This document shows positions 1-10,961 of a stretch of 64,000 bases of DNA, piece by piece. Source of the DNA: Azolla caroliniana (lineage: Eukaryota; Polypodiophyta); the NCBI GenBank assembly GCA_043228905.1, contig JBHGNT010000012.1:12214001-12278000 (forward strand), read 5' to 3'. Made by a program: the position numbers and the translations under genes. The notes under the pieces are model-generated. The model made no database searches and was not told the origin of the DNA. It worked only from the letters and a program-made list of their open reading frames with translations. The stretch's first letter is position 1; each line of letters opens with the position of its first letter.

Positions 1-1109
1 TTGGGGGCTTACATTGGACGTCTGTGTTGGGTGTCGAGCATAAAAGTGTAAGCCACCGAGCAAAAATCGGCTTCATCGATTTCCCATTCTACACCCCTTA
101 CAACTGCTCCCTGAGTGTGATTCCTGTGATGTACCCCTAATCGATTTTTTCCCCTTCGTATGTTGCTATTCTGAACCTTGCCCATTGTTTGGGCATGCGG
201 TAGGAGCGTGGACTAATGCATGTGATTTCTAACAGAAATTTTACCACTTCTTGAAAAAATTCATCATTCCCCCCTTGTGTTTGATAGCTTCTACAAATGG
301 CAAGTATTCCCCGAAATACGATTGCAGAATGTCGTCTTTGAAGGTATCCATTACGTCATACACTTCTCTTTTCAAATTAAGGAATCTTCACACCTGTTTA
401 TTGGTTATTTTGTCAATGTTGATTTCCTTGATGATGCCTTCGATGTGTGGGTAAGGTTCTGCATTTGGTACTCACAGGTACCCTTCTAAGCCTTTCGACT
501 GCAACCATTTCTGTAACTAAGGTCATTGTTATCGGCACTTGACGCAGAAAGCCTAAATGCAACCATTTCAAACACTTGAATCAACATTATGTCAAGTTCG
601 TCTTCGTAACTAAGGTCATTGTTATCGGCGCTTGACAGAGAAAGCCCGAATGTTTGTGTGGTATGTTGTTGTTTGCTACCTGCAATGTTTTGTTCTCTGT
701 GAATGCTCTTTATGAGGATGCTTCACGCTCTATTCGCTTGTAGACTTTTTTGTTTACCTGTAACAGAGAATGTAGCTGAAGGAGTTTTTGTGGAAAAGTG
801 GTCCTTTTTTCGAGACAACACATTACAAATAGAATGTGTTATTATTAGCTCTTTAATGACCACCACTCGTAATGAATACCGAATCATAAGATTGCTTGTC
901 CATTTATAGTCTGAAAGGGACAATGCCAAGAATTAATGATTACAATATTACTTTTTCTCTTATGTGTATTTCTGCCACGATTTTCTTTTTCTTCTTTTTT
1001 ATTTTTTTATTTTTATAGTACTAATATAATAATGTCCTCATCACCAACTTATAGCGTAGTCAACAGACTACCTGTGTCAGCGCTTTGTTCAAATGGATTT
1101 GGCAAATTT
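1..1109. other. Unexplained region at left edge, possible decayed 3' end of a gypsy element
   Basis: No recognisable gene. On the minus strand about 245-490 reads as a stretch of roughly 80 codons with one stop, including PNAEPYPHIEGIIKEINIDK and YFGEYLPFVEAIKHKGGMM, which I do not recognise. A direct repeat with a 93-bp period (TAACTAAGGTCATTGTTATC at 514 and 607) lies beside it and is also partly open on the minus strand. The region lies downstream of the integrase end of the minus-strand gypsy, so it may be its 3' extra region or an older neighbour. Confidence 0.35.
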
Positions 1110-2370
1110 GGTCCCCGATATGGCTTGAGTCAGAACTCATTGACACATTTCGGCAAGATCTCCCCAGCTAATGTGGCGACTTGATAAGTACCATCTTTGA
1201 TGTCGATGATCCTATATAGGCTGATTCATTGGAATCTTACCTTTCCCGGCATGGAACCTATCTTTGTTTGAAAAACCAATACTGGCTTGCTAACTTTGAA
1301 CAACTTTTCCTTATTGTGTCGGTGTCAGTCGACAAACGCGTTAGTTCACATTTGTTTTTGCTCTAACTGACATATGGCTTACAACCGACTCTCCTCTAGC
1401 AACAACAATTGCTCCTTCCGAATTCGTTCCGATTGCTCCTCATCGAATCGTTCGTTGTGTTGGTCAACAAACGCCTTTGTTTCTACTCTAATTGACACAT
1501 GGCTTGCAACCGACTCTCCTCTAGCAACAACAGTTGCTCCTTTTTAATTTGTTCCGACTACTCCTCATCAAGTCGTTCGGTTACCTGGATGTAGAGTGTC
1601 AGAATTTGAAACTCGATCGGCATTTCTTCCTCTAATCCGAACACCAGTGAGAATGGAGTTGACTTGATCATTGCCTTATACATGGTGCGGTAAGCCCATA
1701 AAGCACCATGGATTTTCTGATCCCATTCGATGCGATTTTCATTGATTATCTTTCGCAGAATCATTTGCAATGTCTTATTTGTTGATTTGGCCAATCCATT
1801 AGCTTGTGGATAGTAAGAAGTACTCCTTTTATGCATAACCACATTATAATTTGACAACTCATGAACAATTTTGTTAACAAAATGAGTACCCTGATCACTT
1901 ACTAACTCGATTGGGAAACTGAATCAGCACCATATGTATTCATAAAGGAATTTTGTTGTCGACACTACTATATTATCACGAAGCACTTTGGCTTCCACCC
2001 ATTTCGTGCAGTAGTCGGTAGCAACTATGATATACCTATTGCCTATTCTTGGTGTTGTAGGTTTGAATGGTCCAACAAAGTCAAGACCCCATTTCTGGAA
2101 CATCTCTAAGCATTGTACCAATTGATGTGGCATGCAATCCCATTCAGTTGGTTGAGCGGTTCATTGGCATAGATCGCATTGTCGATAGTATTTGACAACT
2201 TCCATTGTAGTAGTCGGACACCACAGCCCATTGTTCCAAATTTTTCTGGTTGTCATTTCACTAGCATAATGGCCTCCAGCTATCCCACAATGAGCTTCGC
2301 GCAAGATTTGTTCCTTTTCGAATTGTTGACCGGTGCGTCGCCCTATGCCATCAACTCCTTTATGATACAA
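1110..2370 (-). pseudogene. Gypsy integrase, broken
   Basis: The HHCC zinc-binding part lies near 2160-2370 (EAHCGIAGGHYASEMT, then YRQCDLCQ). The catalytic core begins at about 2100 with WGLDFVGPF, where the D is the first acidic residue of the DDE triad. The YYPQANGLAKSTNKTLQ segment at about 1770-1825 is the region of the third acidic residue; here K or S occupies the usual GxxE place, so the triad looks damaged. The C-terminal domain persists to about 1120 (DGTYQVATLAGEILP, then LKPY after a stop). Several stops and frameshifts separate the parts, so no active integrase can come from this copy. Confidence 0.8.
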
Positions 2371-2639
2371 TGTTTCATTTAGTAAGCAGAAATTTCGTCT
2401 CTAAACTGTCAATCGGTTTCATTCATCTACTGGAAATCTAGTACTAAGAAGTATCAACATTTCCATGATCCACAAATTGACTATTTCTTAGTCCACTTCA
2501 GTCAAAGCGACTATGTCGACTTGGAAGAGGTTGGTGTCCTTCACTCCTATACTCAGCTCTCCCGACTCCAGTCGATTGAGATAATCGGCTATTGAATGCT
2601 AGACTCCTTGTCCATGGATAATGTCAAACTCAAATTCTT

Positions 2640-3225
2640 GCAGCAGCAGTGTCCATCTTGCCAATTCACCTGTAAATTCCTATTTTGAGACTAAGTACAA
2701 TAATGTCAAATGGTCGACATGAAATGTGAATTTCCATCCCAACAAGTAATGTCAGAATTTGTGGATGCTATGAATCATTCCGAGAGCCTTGCGCTTGGTT
2801 GTCGAATAATTGTGTTCGGTAGTTGATAATTTCCGACTCGCATAGTATACTGGCCTATACCAATTCGGCTCCGACAACTACATTCAAGAAATTCCGATTG
2901 CGACATTGGAGGCGTCTAGAAAGACATGAAAATCCTTTTCCCAATGAGGTGGTTGTACGACTAGTACCTTTGTCAGCATCTTCTTGAGACAGTTGTATGC
3001 ATCTTGCTCGACGGTTGTCCATTGAGAAGGTACTTTGTGTACCACTACATATAGAGGTGTGGCCACATCGGCTAGATACTGAATCATCCGACTGTATGAT
3101 CTTATTTGACCCAAAAATCTACTCAGGGCTTTCGCATTTGTCGGTGGTGGAACCTCCATTATAACTTTTACTTTGGCTGGGTCGATTGCAATACCTTGGC
3201 AACTGACGATATGTTCGAGCAGCAT
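2640..3225 (-). pseudogene. Gypsy RT connection and RNase H, broken
   Basis: The reading from 3225 downward contains the RT thumb motif ALSRFLGQIRSYSRMI and the start of RNase H, FHVFLDASNVAIGIS, whose D is the first catalytic residue. Further down, in other frames, are YRPVYYASRKLSTTEHNYS (about 2815-2870) and FTFHVDHLTLLYLV (about 2690-2735), the latter carrying the VDH/TDH catalytic aspartate. Stops and frameshifts lie between these parts. It is continuous with the RT upstream and integrase downstream, as expected for a gypsy pol. Confidence 0.75.
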
Positions 3226-3499
3226 ACCACTCGTTACCCTGAATGCACATTTAGCTAGATTCAGTCTAAGTTGAACTTGGTGACACTGGTCTAAGCATAG
3301 TCAGAAATGTTCAAAATGGTTGGCTTTCCTGTTGTAAACTACAAAACCATCCAAGAATACCTTCATAAATGCTAATATATAATCTTCAAAAATTTCTTGA
3401 ATTGACCATTTGAAATGTCGTTGGAGTTGTTATCAAGCCAAACATTATCACAACTGCTATATCATCACTACTGTTTTCAAGTCGGAGTTGTCTTTTCCT

Positions 3500-4018
3500 T
3501 ATCATCAAGGTGCATCCGAACCTAGTTATACCCACTAAATCCATCCAAAAAATTGTATATTTCATGGCCTGCTACTGCATCAAGAACTCCATTTGAAAAT
3601 GGTAACGAAAATGCATCCGTTACCGTGGCCACATTTAGTTTTTGGTAGTCGACACATACCTTGATTTTCCCGTTCTTTTTGCAGATTATGACTATGGGAT
3701 TTAACCAAGTTGCCTTATTCACTGGTCGAATGAAACCAAGTTTGCCTCTTTTACTTTGACTACATAGTTCGGATTCAACCTATACCGACGTTGTTGAACT
3801 GGCGTCACATCCTTATATAAATTAATTTGATGTTGACAGAGCGCCGGATCGAGCCCTTTCATATCCTCAAATGACCATGCAAACACATCTCTATATTGTA
3901 AGAGAAGATCGGTTAGTTTGGCTTTGTTGGTTGAGTCCATTTCTATTGCGATCATAATTGTCCTTGGTTTGGCATCCTTTCTAGCTAAATTTAATTCCTC
4001 TAATGTCGACGCCTGCAC
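3500..4018 (-). pseudogene. Gypsy reverse transcriptase N-terminal half, broken
   Basis: The minus strand from 4018 carries the RT lead-in DVFAWSFEDMKGLDPALCQ and RRYRLNPNYVVKVKE, then, after a frameshift at about 3720, NPIVIICKKNGKIKVCVDYQ and FLDGFSGYN, matching RT domains 1-3 of Ty3/gypsy. The YxDD motif region (about 3300-3480) is only weakly readable and is interrupted. RT would copy the element RNA into DNA in the virus-like particle; this copy cannot. Confidence 0.8.
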
Positions 4019-4033
4019 TTTTTTTGTAGCATA

Positions 4034-4725
4034 CTAAAACTCTTTTAGGTTAAGTTCTAGTTTTATTTCCCATTCTATAGCTTCTTGTTGTAGTTGTAAT
4101 TCCTTCAAGGTTTTATTGTCGACAAGCATTTCCTCCTCCTTTGGATTATCTTCGAAGTATTGTTCTTCTTCTACATCATCCAATCCCTCCATCATGTTAA
4201 CTGCCTCCACATGAACTGGTAAACATTGTGGAGACGTTGTGACCTTCTCTTGTGTAGACACCCGAATCTTGTTCTTGCCTTTACGAATGTTAGAATATTT
4301 TTCTGTCAATTCTGCTTGATATTAGTAGTTTTTAGCGAAGGTTCTGCCCAGTAATAAAGGATATGCATCTAATGCATCTAAATGAAGAACCACTACCAAT
4401 ATCTGAAATGTGTGGCCACCGATGACAATGTCCAAGTGGTCGAACAGTACTCGTGTCGGCCATTTGTAACCAAAAATGACAGGCTTCCCATTGAATAATA
4501 TCGAGCCAATCACATGTAAGCTTATTAATCACATTGACACCAAAACCACCATTGACAATGCTCCATGAGACTTCATGATCACAAATTATTACCCTGAGTG
4601 TTGGACTCTGCTCGTCCATTATTATAATTTACCGACACTTTCTCTACCCCATTTTGCAAAGTAATTGTGGCGACCTTTTCGGTAAATCTCAACACTAATT
4701 TCAATAATCCAGCTAGGGGTAATGT
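4034..4725 (-). pseudogene. Gypsy protease region with acidic linker, broken
   Basis: Near 4540-4590 the minus strand reads SIVNGGFGVNVINKLTCDWL. This matches the retroviral-type aspartic protease position in a group where the usual DTGA or DSGA is replaced by DGGSG-like sequence; here even the D is N, so activity is unlikely. The following frame (4322-4513) has FGYKWPTRVLFDHLDIVIGG and LDAYPLLLGRTF, the flap and C-terminal hydrophobic part. A Glu-rich linker (4034-4309, with DDVEEEQYFEDNPKEEE) joins it to the RT lead-in. Confidence 0.65.
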
Positions 4726-4730
4726 TAGAG

Positions 4731-5097
4731 CTTAGCTACTAATGTAAGCATATGATAAGGATAAAAGATAGATTAATAAGATAGGAGAGAGAGAAAGAAG
4801 GGTGCCGATCCACCCGACCACTCCCTAGAGAAGAGATCGAGACATACTCAAACCTCGATCAATGTCCCACACCACCAATGTGGCATCGAGTTGTACCTAG
4901 TACTAGTGTACTCGCTACACGAGTTGACCCAACACAATGTCAAAGAATGATAAATAGATAGATAGAAAGGAGAGAGAGACAAAGAAGGGTGTCGATCCAG
5001 CCAGCCATCCCTGAGCGAAGGGATCGAGACGGACTCAAGCCTCGATCGGCGTCCCATACCACTGTCGTGGCATTGAGTCGAACCTAGAAAATTTGTC
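4731..5097 (-). repeat. Two tandem partial gypsy LTR tails (minus orientation)
   Basis: 4731-4940 and 4941-5090 are both reverse-complement copies of the 3' half of the LTR found complete at 49655-50107. Both carry the run of GAGAGAG, the CGATCCA(C/G)CC segment, GGGATCGAGAC and the CATCGAGT(T/C)G(T/A)ACCTAG segment. The first reaches the LTR end (AGCTTAGCTACTAATGTAAG); the second stops just before the gypsy RT fragment at 5098. They record unequal exchange or two truncated insertions. Confidence 0.75.
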
Positions 5098-5925
5098 ATT
5101 ATTTTCTTGGATGATATTATAGTTTATAGCCGTACATTACAAGAACATGCTACACATGTCCGCTTTGTTTTACAAACATTGCGTGACAAACAGTTTTATG
5201 CGAAAATCTCAAAATGTGAGTTCTTCAAGAAATCAATTACTTATCTTGGACATCTCATAACCGAACGAGGAGTTGAAATTGATCCTTCTCGCATTGAGAA
5301 AATCAAGCTTTGGCCCACTCTTCGGAATATTCGAGAAGTTCAATCATTCCTTGGTTTTGTCGGGTTTTAGCGAAAATACCCTTCGTAACTACTCCCAATT
5401 GACGACATTGTTTACTAATCTTCTAAAAGGTCAAACACGTAACTCTACAGAACCTATTGTCTGGAATGCTACACTAGACCTCGCCTTTAAGGAACTCAAG
5501 GACTTGGTGTGCAAGGTTCCTTCACTTCTTTTACCCGATCCTTCAAAACCTTTTAAGGTTGAAACCAATGCAAGCGATTATGCTATAGGTGTTGTCTTAT
5601 ATCAAGATGGTAAACCAATAGCATTCAACAGCAAGAAACTTGATTTTGCTCAATGTCGGTATACCATTCAAGAAAATGAATTATTTGCAGTTATACATGC
5701 GCTCAAAACTTGGCGCCATTATCTTTATGGAAATTGTTTTGTGATAACTACGGACCACGAGTCCTTGAAATATTTTTGTGACCAACAAGACCTGAAAGGT
5801 CGTAAGGCACGATGGGTTGATCTCATCTAGGACATTGATTTTTCCATACGATATCGTAAATGTTCCATGAACATTTTCACTGATGCACTAAGTCGCATCC
5901 GTGAAGTTAACATGCTAAGCTTCAC
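5098..5925 (+). pseudogene. Gypsy RT 3' part and RNase H
   Basis: 5101-5370 begins with IIFLDDIIVYSRTLQEH (FLDD is the RT metal-binding motif) and runs through KSITYLGHLI to VQSFLGFVGF. After a frameshift near 5365, RNase H follows in 5540-5925: VETNASDYAIGVVL (first catalytic D, here in NASD context), CRYTIQENELFAVIHALKTW (catalytic E) and TTDHESLKYF (catalytic D). The terminal NIFTDALSRI (about 5875) holds the last aspartate. A TAG stop at 5828 interrupts the domain. Most catalytic residues are still present although the frame is not. Confidence 0.85.
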
Positions 5926-6059
5926 AGAAATAACATCATATCTCGTACTCTCGTTCTCATCTCCACTCAATTTTATTGCCCTAAGATGCGTTCTAACATA
6001 CATAGCTATGTGATTAAATGTCACTAATGTCAGGTAAAAAAGCCGAGTGACTTAAAGGC

Positions 6060-7135
6060 ACAAGACTTTTACATCCCTTGGACATTCCCAATAATAAGTG
6101 GGAAAGTATATCCACGGATTTTATTGTTAGCCTTCCTCGCACCCAAAAAGGTCATGATGTCATCTGGGTTGTGGTTGACAGACTAACTAAAATGGCTAGA
6201 TTTATTGCTACCAATTCACTAATGATTAATGTCGTTTTTATGGGTTGCCGATGGATATTGTGAGTGATCGAGATCCAAAGTTTACTAGTGACTTCTGGAC
6301 GCAACTCTTTAAGAAGTTCGAAACTACATTGAGCATGAGCTCCACGGATCATCATCAATTCGATTGACAGACAGAACGAGTAAATCAAATTATTGAGGAC
6401 ATGCTTCGAGCATACATTGGTACAAAACCAAGAAAATGGTTATCTCCCAATTTTGGAGTTTGCTTATAACAGCTCCAAGTTTACATCGACGGGATATAGT
6501 CCTTTTATGTTGATGTATGGTTTTTTGCCACAAGCCCCGATTGATGTTAATATACATCATGATAAGTTGCGAAGTACGCAAAAATTTCTTCGGGATATGC
6601 AAGATATGTTGCATATTGCATGAGATAATATAAAAATAGCTCAACATAGAGCGCGTTTTTACGCCGATCATCATAGGCAACCTCGTGTATTCAACCCTAG
6701 ACAAAAGGTATTTTTACGTGTACCTCACAATTCTAAGACATTGTCTAAGGGTAAGTGTGCTAAGTTAGCCCCACGGTTTTGTGGATCTTTTACAGTCCTC
6801 AAACGCATTGGGTCATCAACCTATCATCTCGCTCTTCCCGATGGTGTTGAAATTCATCCAGTTTCGCATGTGAGTCATCTAAAAGAACTTCTAGGTTCTG
6901 GGACAATATACTTACAATTGTAACTCTGGTTACTTGTAATGAATTATCTTCTAAACTACATGTACCAGAAAGAATTCTCGATGTTAAAACAAAAAAATTA
7001 CGTACTAAAGTAATTCGAGAATTTAAAATAAAATGGATGGATAAAGCAATAAAAGATGCCACATGGGAATGCGAAAATACTCTCAGAACTAACTTCCCTA
7101 ACTTTCCATTGCAAGAGTGCAATGTTTTAAAGAGG
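6060..7135 (+). pseudogene. Gypsy integrase with C-terminal chromodomain, broken
   Basis: The core starts at 6078 with [20 protein letters not shown] (first catalytic D) and DRLTKMARFIAT. A deletion near 6230 removes about 30 codons before MDIVSDRDPKFTSDFW (second D; here about 6250). The third acidic position is in QTERVNQIIEDM (about 6375). The GPY-like C-terminus is SKGKCAKLAPRFCGSFTVLK (6741) to VSHVSHLKELL. The chromodomain, about 6960-7110, reads VPERILDV, then IKWMDKAIKDATWECE, with the aromatic WxxWE core. Chromodomains target integration to marked heterochromatin. Multiple stops and frameshifts are present. Confidence 0.85.
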
Positions 7136-7142
7136 GGGAGTA

Positions 7143-7586
7143 TGTTATGGGCATGACCATATAATATCCCATGGTGAGAATTTACCGTAGTATTCTATAC
7201 ATGTGGATAAGTGTGAGGGTTAAACGAGAGTGTGAAGAAGGCGAGGATTACTTTTAATCCTCGGGATTGAGATAACCCATTAGGCCAAGTGTGAACTTTC
7301 CTGGGGGCCTTGGGTATCGCTATAAATAAGAGGCCTAGCTACCCTCATTTCATCATCTTTTGACTAACGCAAGACTCTGTTTCGTGGTGGTTCAACTCTT
7401 GTAGCGAGCGCGCTAGCACCAGGTTCAACTCGACGCCATGGCGGTAGTATGGGACGCCGATCGAGGCTCGAGTTCGTCTCAATCCTTTCGCTCGGGGGTG
7501 GTTGGGTGGATCGGCACCCTTCTCTCTCTCTCTCCCTTCTATCTATCTATCATCATTCTTTTCTCCTTATCATACACTTAGATTAG
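7143..7586 (+). repeat. Gypsy LTR (family A), nearly full length
   Basis: It starts TGTTATGGGCATGACC directly after the polypurine tract AAAGAGGGGGAGTA (7128-7142), and aligns along its length with the complete LTR at 49655-50107. It has a TATA-like CTATAAATAAGAGGCC at about 7319-7335. The tail differs from the complete copy after about 7586, where sequence belonging to the next element begins. Other copies or fragments are at 4731-5097, 36048-36135 and 42190-42763. Confidence 0.85.
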
Positions 7587-7618
7587 ATCATATCTCGAAT
7601 AGAAAGGCACTACACATT

Positions 7619-7636
7619 TGGTGAACCTGACGTGAA
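7619..7636 (+). other. Primer-binding site matching tRNA-Trp (one mismatch)
   Basis: TGGTGAACCTGACGTGAA differs at one base from the 18-nt site at 55365-55382, which is complementary to the 3' end of plant tRNA-Trp(CCA) as I recall it. It stands a short distance upstream of the gag of the same family. The LTR that should precede it is largely missing; only about 30 bp (7587-7618) can belong to it. Confidence 0.7.
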
Positions 7637-8265
7637 ACTAGGTGGCAAGGAGAAGCAAAATCAACAAGAAGCGATGACCATGATGATCAACCGCATACTT
7701 CAAGAACTACAAGAACAATGTGTGATGTCGAAGACCAAATCGGCAGTAGAGCGGCTTGTGCTAAGAAACAAGCAATTCAACGGAAAGGATGTGTCACACT
7801 ATCTATGTGACTACAATGCAGCCATGATGCAATGTTGGATACCGGAAGGATTGCAAGTGATATCCTTCAATCGGGTGGCCATAGATGAGCTACAAGAGAG
7901 AGTCCAGAAGATATGGCAACAAACCCCGAAATGGGGGTCCTTTGAAGAAGCTTTACAAGAGGCATATGACTATGAGAGACCGAAGGGATGAGATTGACAC
8001 GAGTTTGACCAGTGGGTGGCATCGGCGAAGATCCACCAAAGCGCGACACAAACATTCCTAGAGTTAGAGCATCATTTTGCTCAACTCTCGGAGCTGGAAT
8101 GACGATTGGTGGGGGTGGATAAAGTCCTAATGTTCGTAAGATCGATCGATCGGAAAGAAAGGATGGACATCGGGATCCAACTTGAAGACGATTATGGTGC
8201 AAATGGTCTCACGGAGGATTGGGCCAAAGTCAAAAGTGCCAAAGACATCATAAGAGGAAAATGAG
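7632..8265 (+). pseudogene. Gag of a tRNA-Trp-primed gypsy, frameshifted
   Basis: The first frame (7632-7991, 119 codons) contains SAVERLVLRNKQFNGKDVSH and FNRVAIDELQERVQKIWQQ, aligning with the gag at 55418-55813 of the same lineage (FDGRNVTKFLNAY there). After a frameshift at about 7990 it continues DEFDQWVASAKIHQSATQ, a TGA stop at about 8100, then VDKVLMFVRSIDRKERMDIG and LEDDYGANGLTEDWAKVKSA, matching the second gag block at 55860-56020. Gag forms the particle that packages element RNA. No zinc knuckle is visible in this part, as in its relative. Confidence 0.75.
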
Positions 8266-8601
8266 AATCTCGTTAGCAACAACGTGGTCCATGCGGGATG
8301 GTCGATTAAGGATGAATGATGTGGCTGATATGAAGACCGAAGTACAATACGAAGGTACCACGGTAGAGGGTGTGGAACAAGCTACCCTCTTGTCTTGCGA
8401 AAGAATGATGGCCAAGGATGAGACCGATGACTTGAGAGTGGAGAACACCACTTCAAGGGTGGAAGAAGGTTTCGGGACATGAGTGTCCAAAACATCGAGT
8501 GAAAAAGGGGAAGCATAATCGAAGATTCCATAATCAACGAGGGCCGAAAAGAGTGTGAAGCCTATGGAGTTGAAGAGATAGTCGCGGATAACGACATTGA
8601 G
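8266..8601 (+). other. Gag-downstream spacer, no clear gene
   Basis: This segment continues the same element after the gag homology ends. An 87-codon open stretch (8219-8482) is rich in E, D, R and T, but is in a different frame from gag and has no family match I recognise. It is probably part of the variable region between gag and protease, as in the related element where 56280-56700 is also acidic and repetitive. Confidence 0.35.
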
Positions 8602-9180
8602 GTGAAAGTGGCTCAGGATTATTCAATGGAGGACTGTAATACCAAGGATTACTTCCCACTAATTCAAGAGACTTCAACAGTTCCATCTGAGAACCAACGT
8701 GAGACGGAAGAGGCGGAAGGTGGCGGAGAGGAAATGAAGGTTGAAACCGATGCATATGACGGAGAGATAGTCGAGAAAGTGGCTATGGAAGAGTCAATGG
8801 TAGATGTCCATATCAAGAGTTTCCCACCACTAATTCCAGAGACTCTAGCGGTTGTGTTTGAAAGGCAACGTGAGACCAAAGAGACGGAAGGTGGCGGAGA
8901 GAAACCGAAGGTCAAAGCCAATGCATACGATGGAGAGATAATCGAGAAGGTGACTATGGGCGAAACGACAGAGGACGGTTATATTGAGGATTCCTGCCCA
9001 TTTATTCTAGAGACTTCGGCGATTGTGTCTGAGAACCAACGTGAGACTGTAGAGACAAGAGGTGGCAACAAGGAATGTAAAGCTGGAAGTGGGTTCGGAC
9101 GAAACATGATATGGTCGGATTCCGGCCTAAACGAAAGTCATACCAAGCGGAAGTGGATTCGACCGAAATCTAATTTGTGA
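8602..9180 (+). CDS. Acidic ORF with three 57-residue tandem repeats
   Basis: The 192-codon open frame consists mainly of three tandem copies of a unit of 171 bp (57 codons). Unit landmarks are AYDGEIVEKV / AYDGEIIEKV, then PLIPET(L/S)A(V/I)V, then NQRET(E/V)E(A/T)xGG. The unit spacing was measured from ATGCATATGA at 8750 to ATGCATACGA at 8921. It is strongly acidic. It lies downstream of the tRNA-Trp gypsy gag and upstream of nothing recognisable, so it is likely the element's variable linker or extra ORF. The frame stays open through all three repeats, which argues that repeats arose or were kept while coding. I do not know a function. Confidence 0.45.
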   Translation: MKVAQDYSMEDCNTKDYFPLIQETSTVPSENQRETEEAEGGGEEMKVETDAYDGEIVEKVAMEESMVDVHIKSFPPLIPETLAVVFERQRETKETEGGGEKPKVKANAYDGEIIEKVTMGETTEDGYIEDSCPFILETSAIVSENQRETVETRGGNKECKAGSGFGRNMIWSDSGLNESHTKRKWIRPKSNL

Positions 9181-10049
9181 AGCCCGACTCGGACAGAAAT
9201 CATTCTAGTTGGAAGCCGATCGGACGAGACTCATCTAGAAAGAAGCTAATCTGGCTCAGCTGGAGGTCAAACCAGTTGAGGCTGATGAACACGAGGAAAA
9301 GGAACCCAACCCAAACCAAAACCGATTGGTTGAACCTGACCCAGAAGGGGGCTGACTCGGTTGAAACCGATCAACTGAGTTCGATTTGGCCGAATGCGAA
9401 TACGGATGGAAGCCGACCTAGCTGAAAGCCGATGAGACGAGATTGATATGGAAAGAAGCTAATTTGACTCAACCAGAGGTTGAAGAAATCGAGGCCGGTG
9501 AAAACGAGAAAGACGCCAAGAAGGCACACTACCATGGACGACAACGGCCGAGCAGATTTGAAGGGTGTTACCGAGGATGAGATCTCAACAAAGAAGGAGG
9601 GCTCTAACACGAAGATTGCCAACTCTAACGCGAGATTTTACGATGAAGTTGGACGAAGTGCGGAGTGTCTTGACCAAGGAGACAGTTGGAACAAAGGTGG
9701 CACATGAACGAGACATGAAGGGTTAAGCTCAGAAAGAGCACAACGAGAAATGAGAACCGGTTATGGCAATTCAAAGAGTGAACGAAGAATATGGTGGATC
9801 GGATGACGACAATGGTTCGGGTGGAAAAAATGGATGTGCTCAAAATGGAGAGACAAAGTCAACATAGCGAGAGAAACTAAGGATGCTAGGATGAAGGAGA
9901 GTAACAAGCATTGGCAACTTTGGCACACATCGGAGGATGTGCGTACGAAATGTCATTTTAGGAACATCTTCCTCACTTATACGAATTTGATGGTAGCCCG
10001 TACGGAAATCAAGTTTCGTAAAATATCGAGCTCCCTGGAGATGGTAAAT
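9181..10049 (+). other. Repetitive non-coding continuation of the tRNA-Trp gypsy
   Basis: A second, longer repeat is seen here: AGACGAGATTGATATGGAAA (about 9431) echoes GGACGAGACTCATCTAGAAA (about 9222), both followed by GAAGCTAAT(C/T)TG and ACTCA/GCTCA, a period near 210 bp. Short open frames (9177-9425, 9480-9707) follow these repeats and are not conserved proteins I know. The segment ends where minus-strand RT sequence begins at about 10050. Confidence 0.4.
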
Positions 10050-10961
10050 TAGATCGTCAGCGTGGGCAATGGATATGAATTCTTGATCGTTACTTTATTC
10101 AAGTGTCGGTAATTAATACATATACACCATGTGCCCTCTTTCCTTTTTACCAAGAGAACATGTGTAGACCATGGTGAGTTACTATAACGTATATAACCCA
10201 TTCGTAAATAGTCCTTGAGTTGCGTAGATACCTCATCCTCTTCGGATTAACTTAAGAGATAAGAAGGTATACTTATTAGTGCAACACCAGGTACAATATC
10301 TATACGATGGTCTATATTACGTTTAGGTGGTAACCCATCTGGTAGTTCACTCGGAAAAACATCACCAAAATCATTTAAGATTTCATTGAGTTGTTCAAAA
10401 CATGATAATTGACCCAAGACATTATCAATATTATAAACCTGAATTTTCGGATCAAGTACAGAATAAAAAAAAGAAGAAAAAGACAACTCGGATATTGATG
10501 GAGGGGAAAAAACCGAAAGAGATTGTTTATTTACACATTAAATAAAATGAGTACAATCGTTCAGCACAAAGGAAATGGAATGGCGAACCCAATCAATAGA
10601 CAATGAAGAGTTTTTATTATAAAACCAGGGGTAATCCAGTATTACATCAGTGGTACAAAGATTCATTACATGGAAGCGACTTCCTCGATATAAGTATCAA
10701 TAGAAATTCCTAATGAATGAATCACCCCATTGATGTATTGTACTCTTCCATCAACCAAGTGCACCCTATAGGTGTGATCACTTACGGTGGGTTGGATTCC
10801 CCATATCTAAACCAAACGATCATTCACAAAATTGTGTCAGCATCCTGAATCAAATAAAAATTGTACGGGAGATACATTTATATACCCGTTTGCAAATAGT
10901 AAATCAATGGGTCCCAATACATAGTGAGGGAAAGAACATTTACAATTACTTAAATGAAGTG
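10050..10961 (-). pseudogene. Gypsy chromovirus protease and RT start (minus strand)
   Basis: Reading down from 10961: protease QFLFDSGC followed by a stop and HNFVNDRLV (about 10830-10860), VSDHTYRVHLVDGRVQYING, and DYPWFYNKNSSLSIDWVRHS; then the RT lead-in FGDVFPSELPDGLPPKRNID (10380-10420), [20 protein letters not shown] and [13 protein letters not shown] ending at about 10065. The order and wording match protease-RT of the plus-strand gypsy at 18940-19500, so this is an inverted fragment of the same family. It is truncated on both sides and carries several stops. Confidence 0.8.

Larger units (their letters stand above)
1110..4725 (-). mobile_element. Decayed Ty3/gypsy retrotransposon, protease to integrase C-terminus
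   Basis: Reading the minus strand from 4725 down, the pieces come in the gypsy order protease, reverse transcriptase, RNase H, integrase. Each is open for only 60-113 codons before a stop or frameshift, so it is a dead copy. No gag and no convincing LTR of its own flank it; the right edge meets LTR tails of another family at 4731. The RT start resembles the gypsy groups with a KGLDPALCQHQI-type lead-in, not the chromodomain elements elsewhere in this window. No chromodomain is seen at its integrase end. Confidence 0.85.
5098..7142 (+). mobile_element. Ty3/gypsy chromovirus, 3' half (RT to chromodomain)
   Basis: The plus strand carries the order RT catalytic motif, RNase H, integrase, chromodomain, polypurine tract and LTR. 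It begins abruptly inside RT at the FLDD motif (5098), so the 5' half is lost. Its closest relative in the window is the gypsy at 18001-22035, and the same family occurs inverted at 42190-43915 and 10050-10961. Stops, frameshifts and a deletion within integrase make it inactive. Confidence 0.9.
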
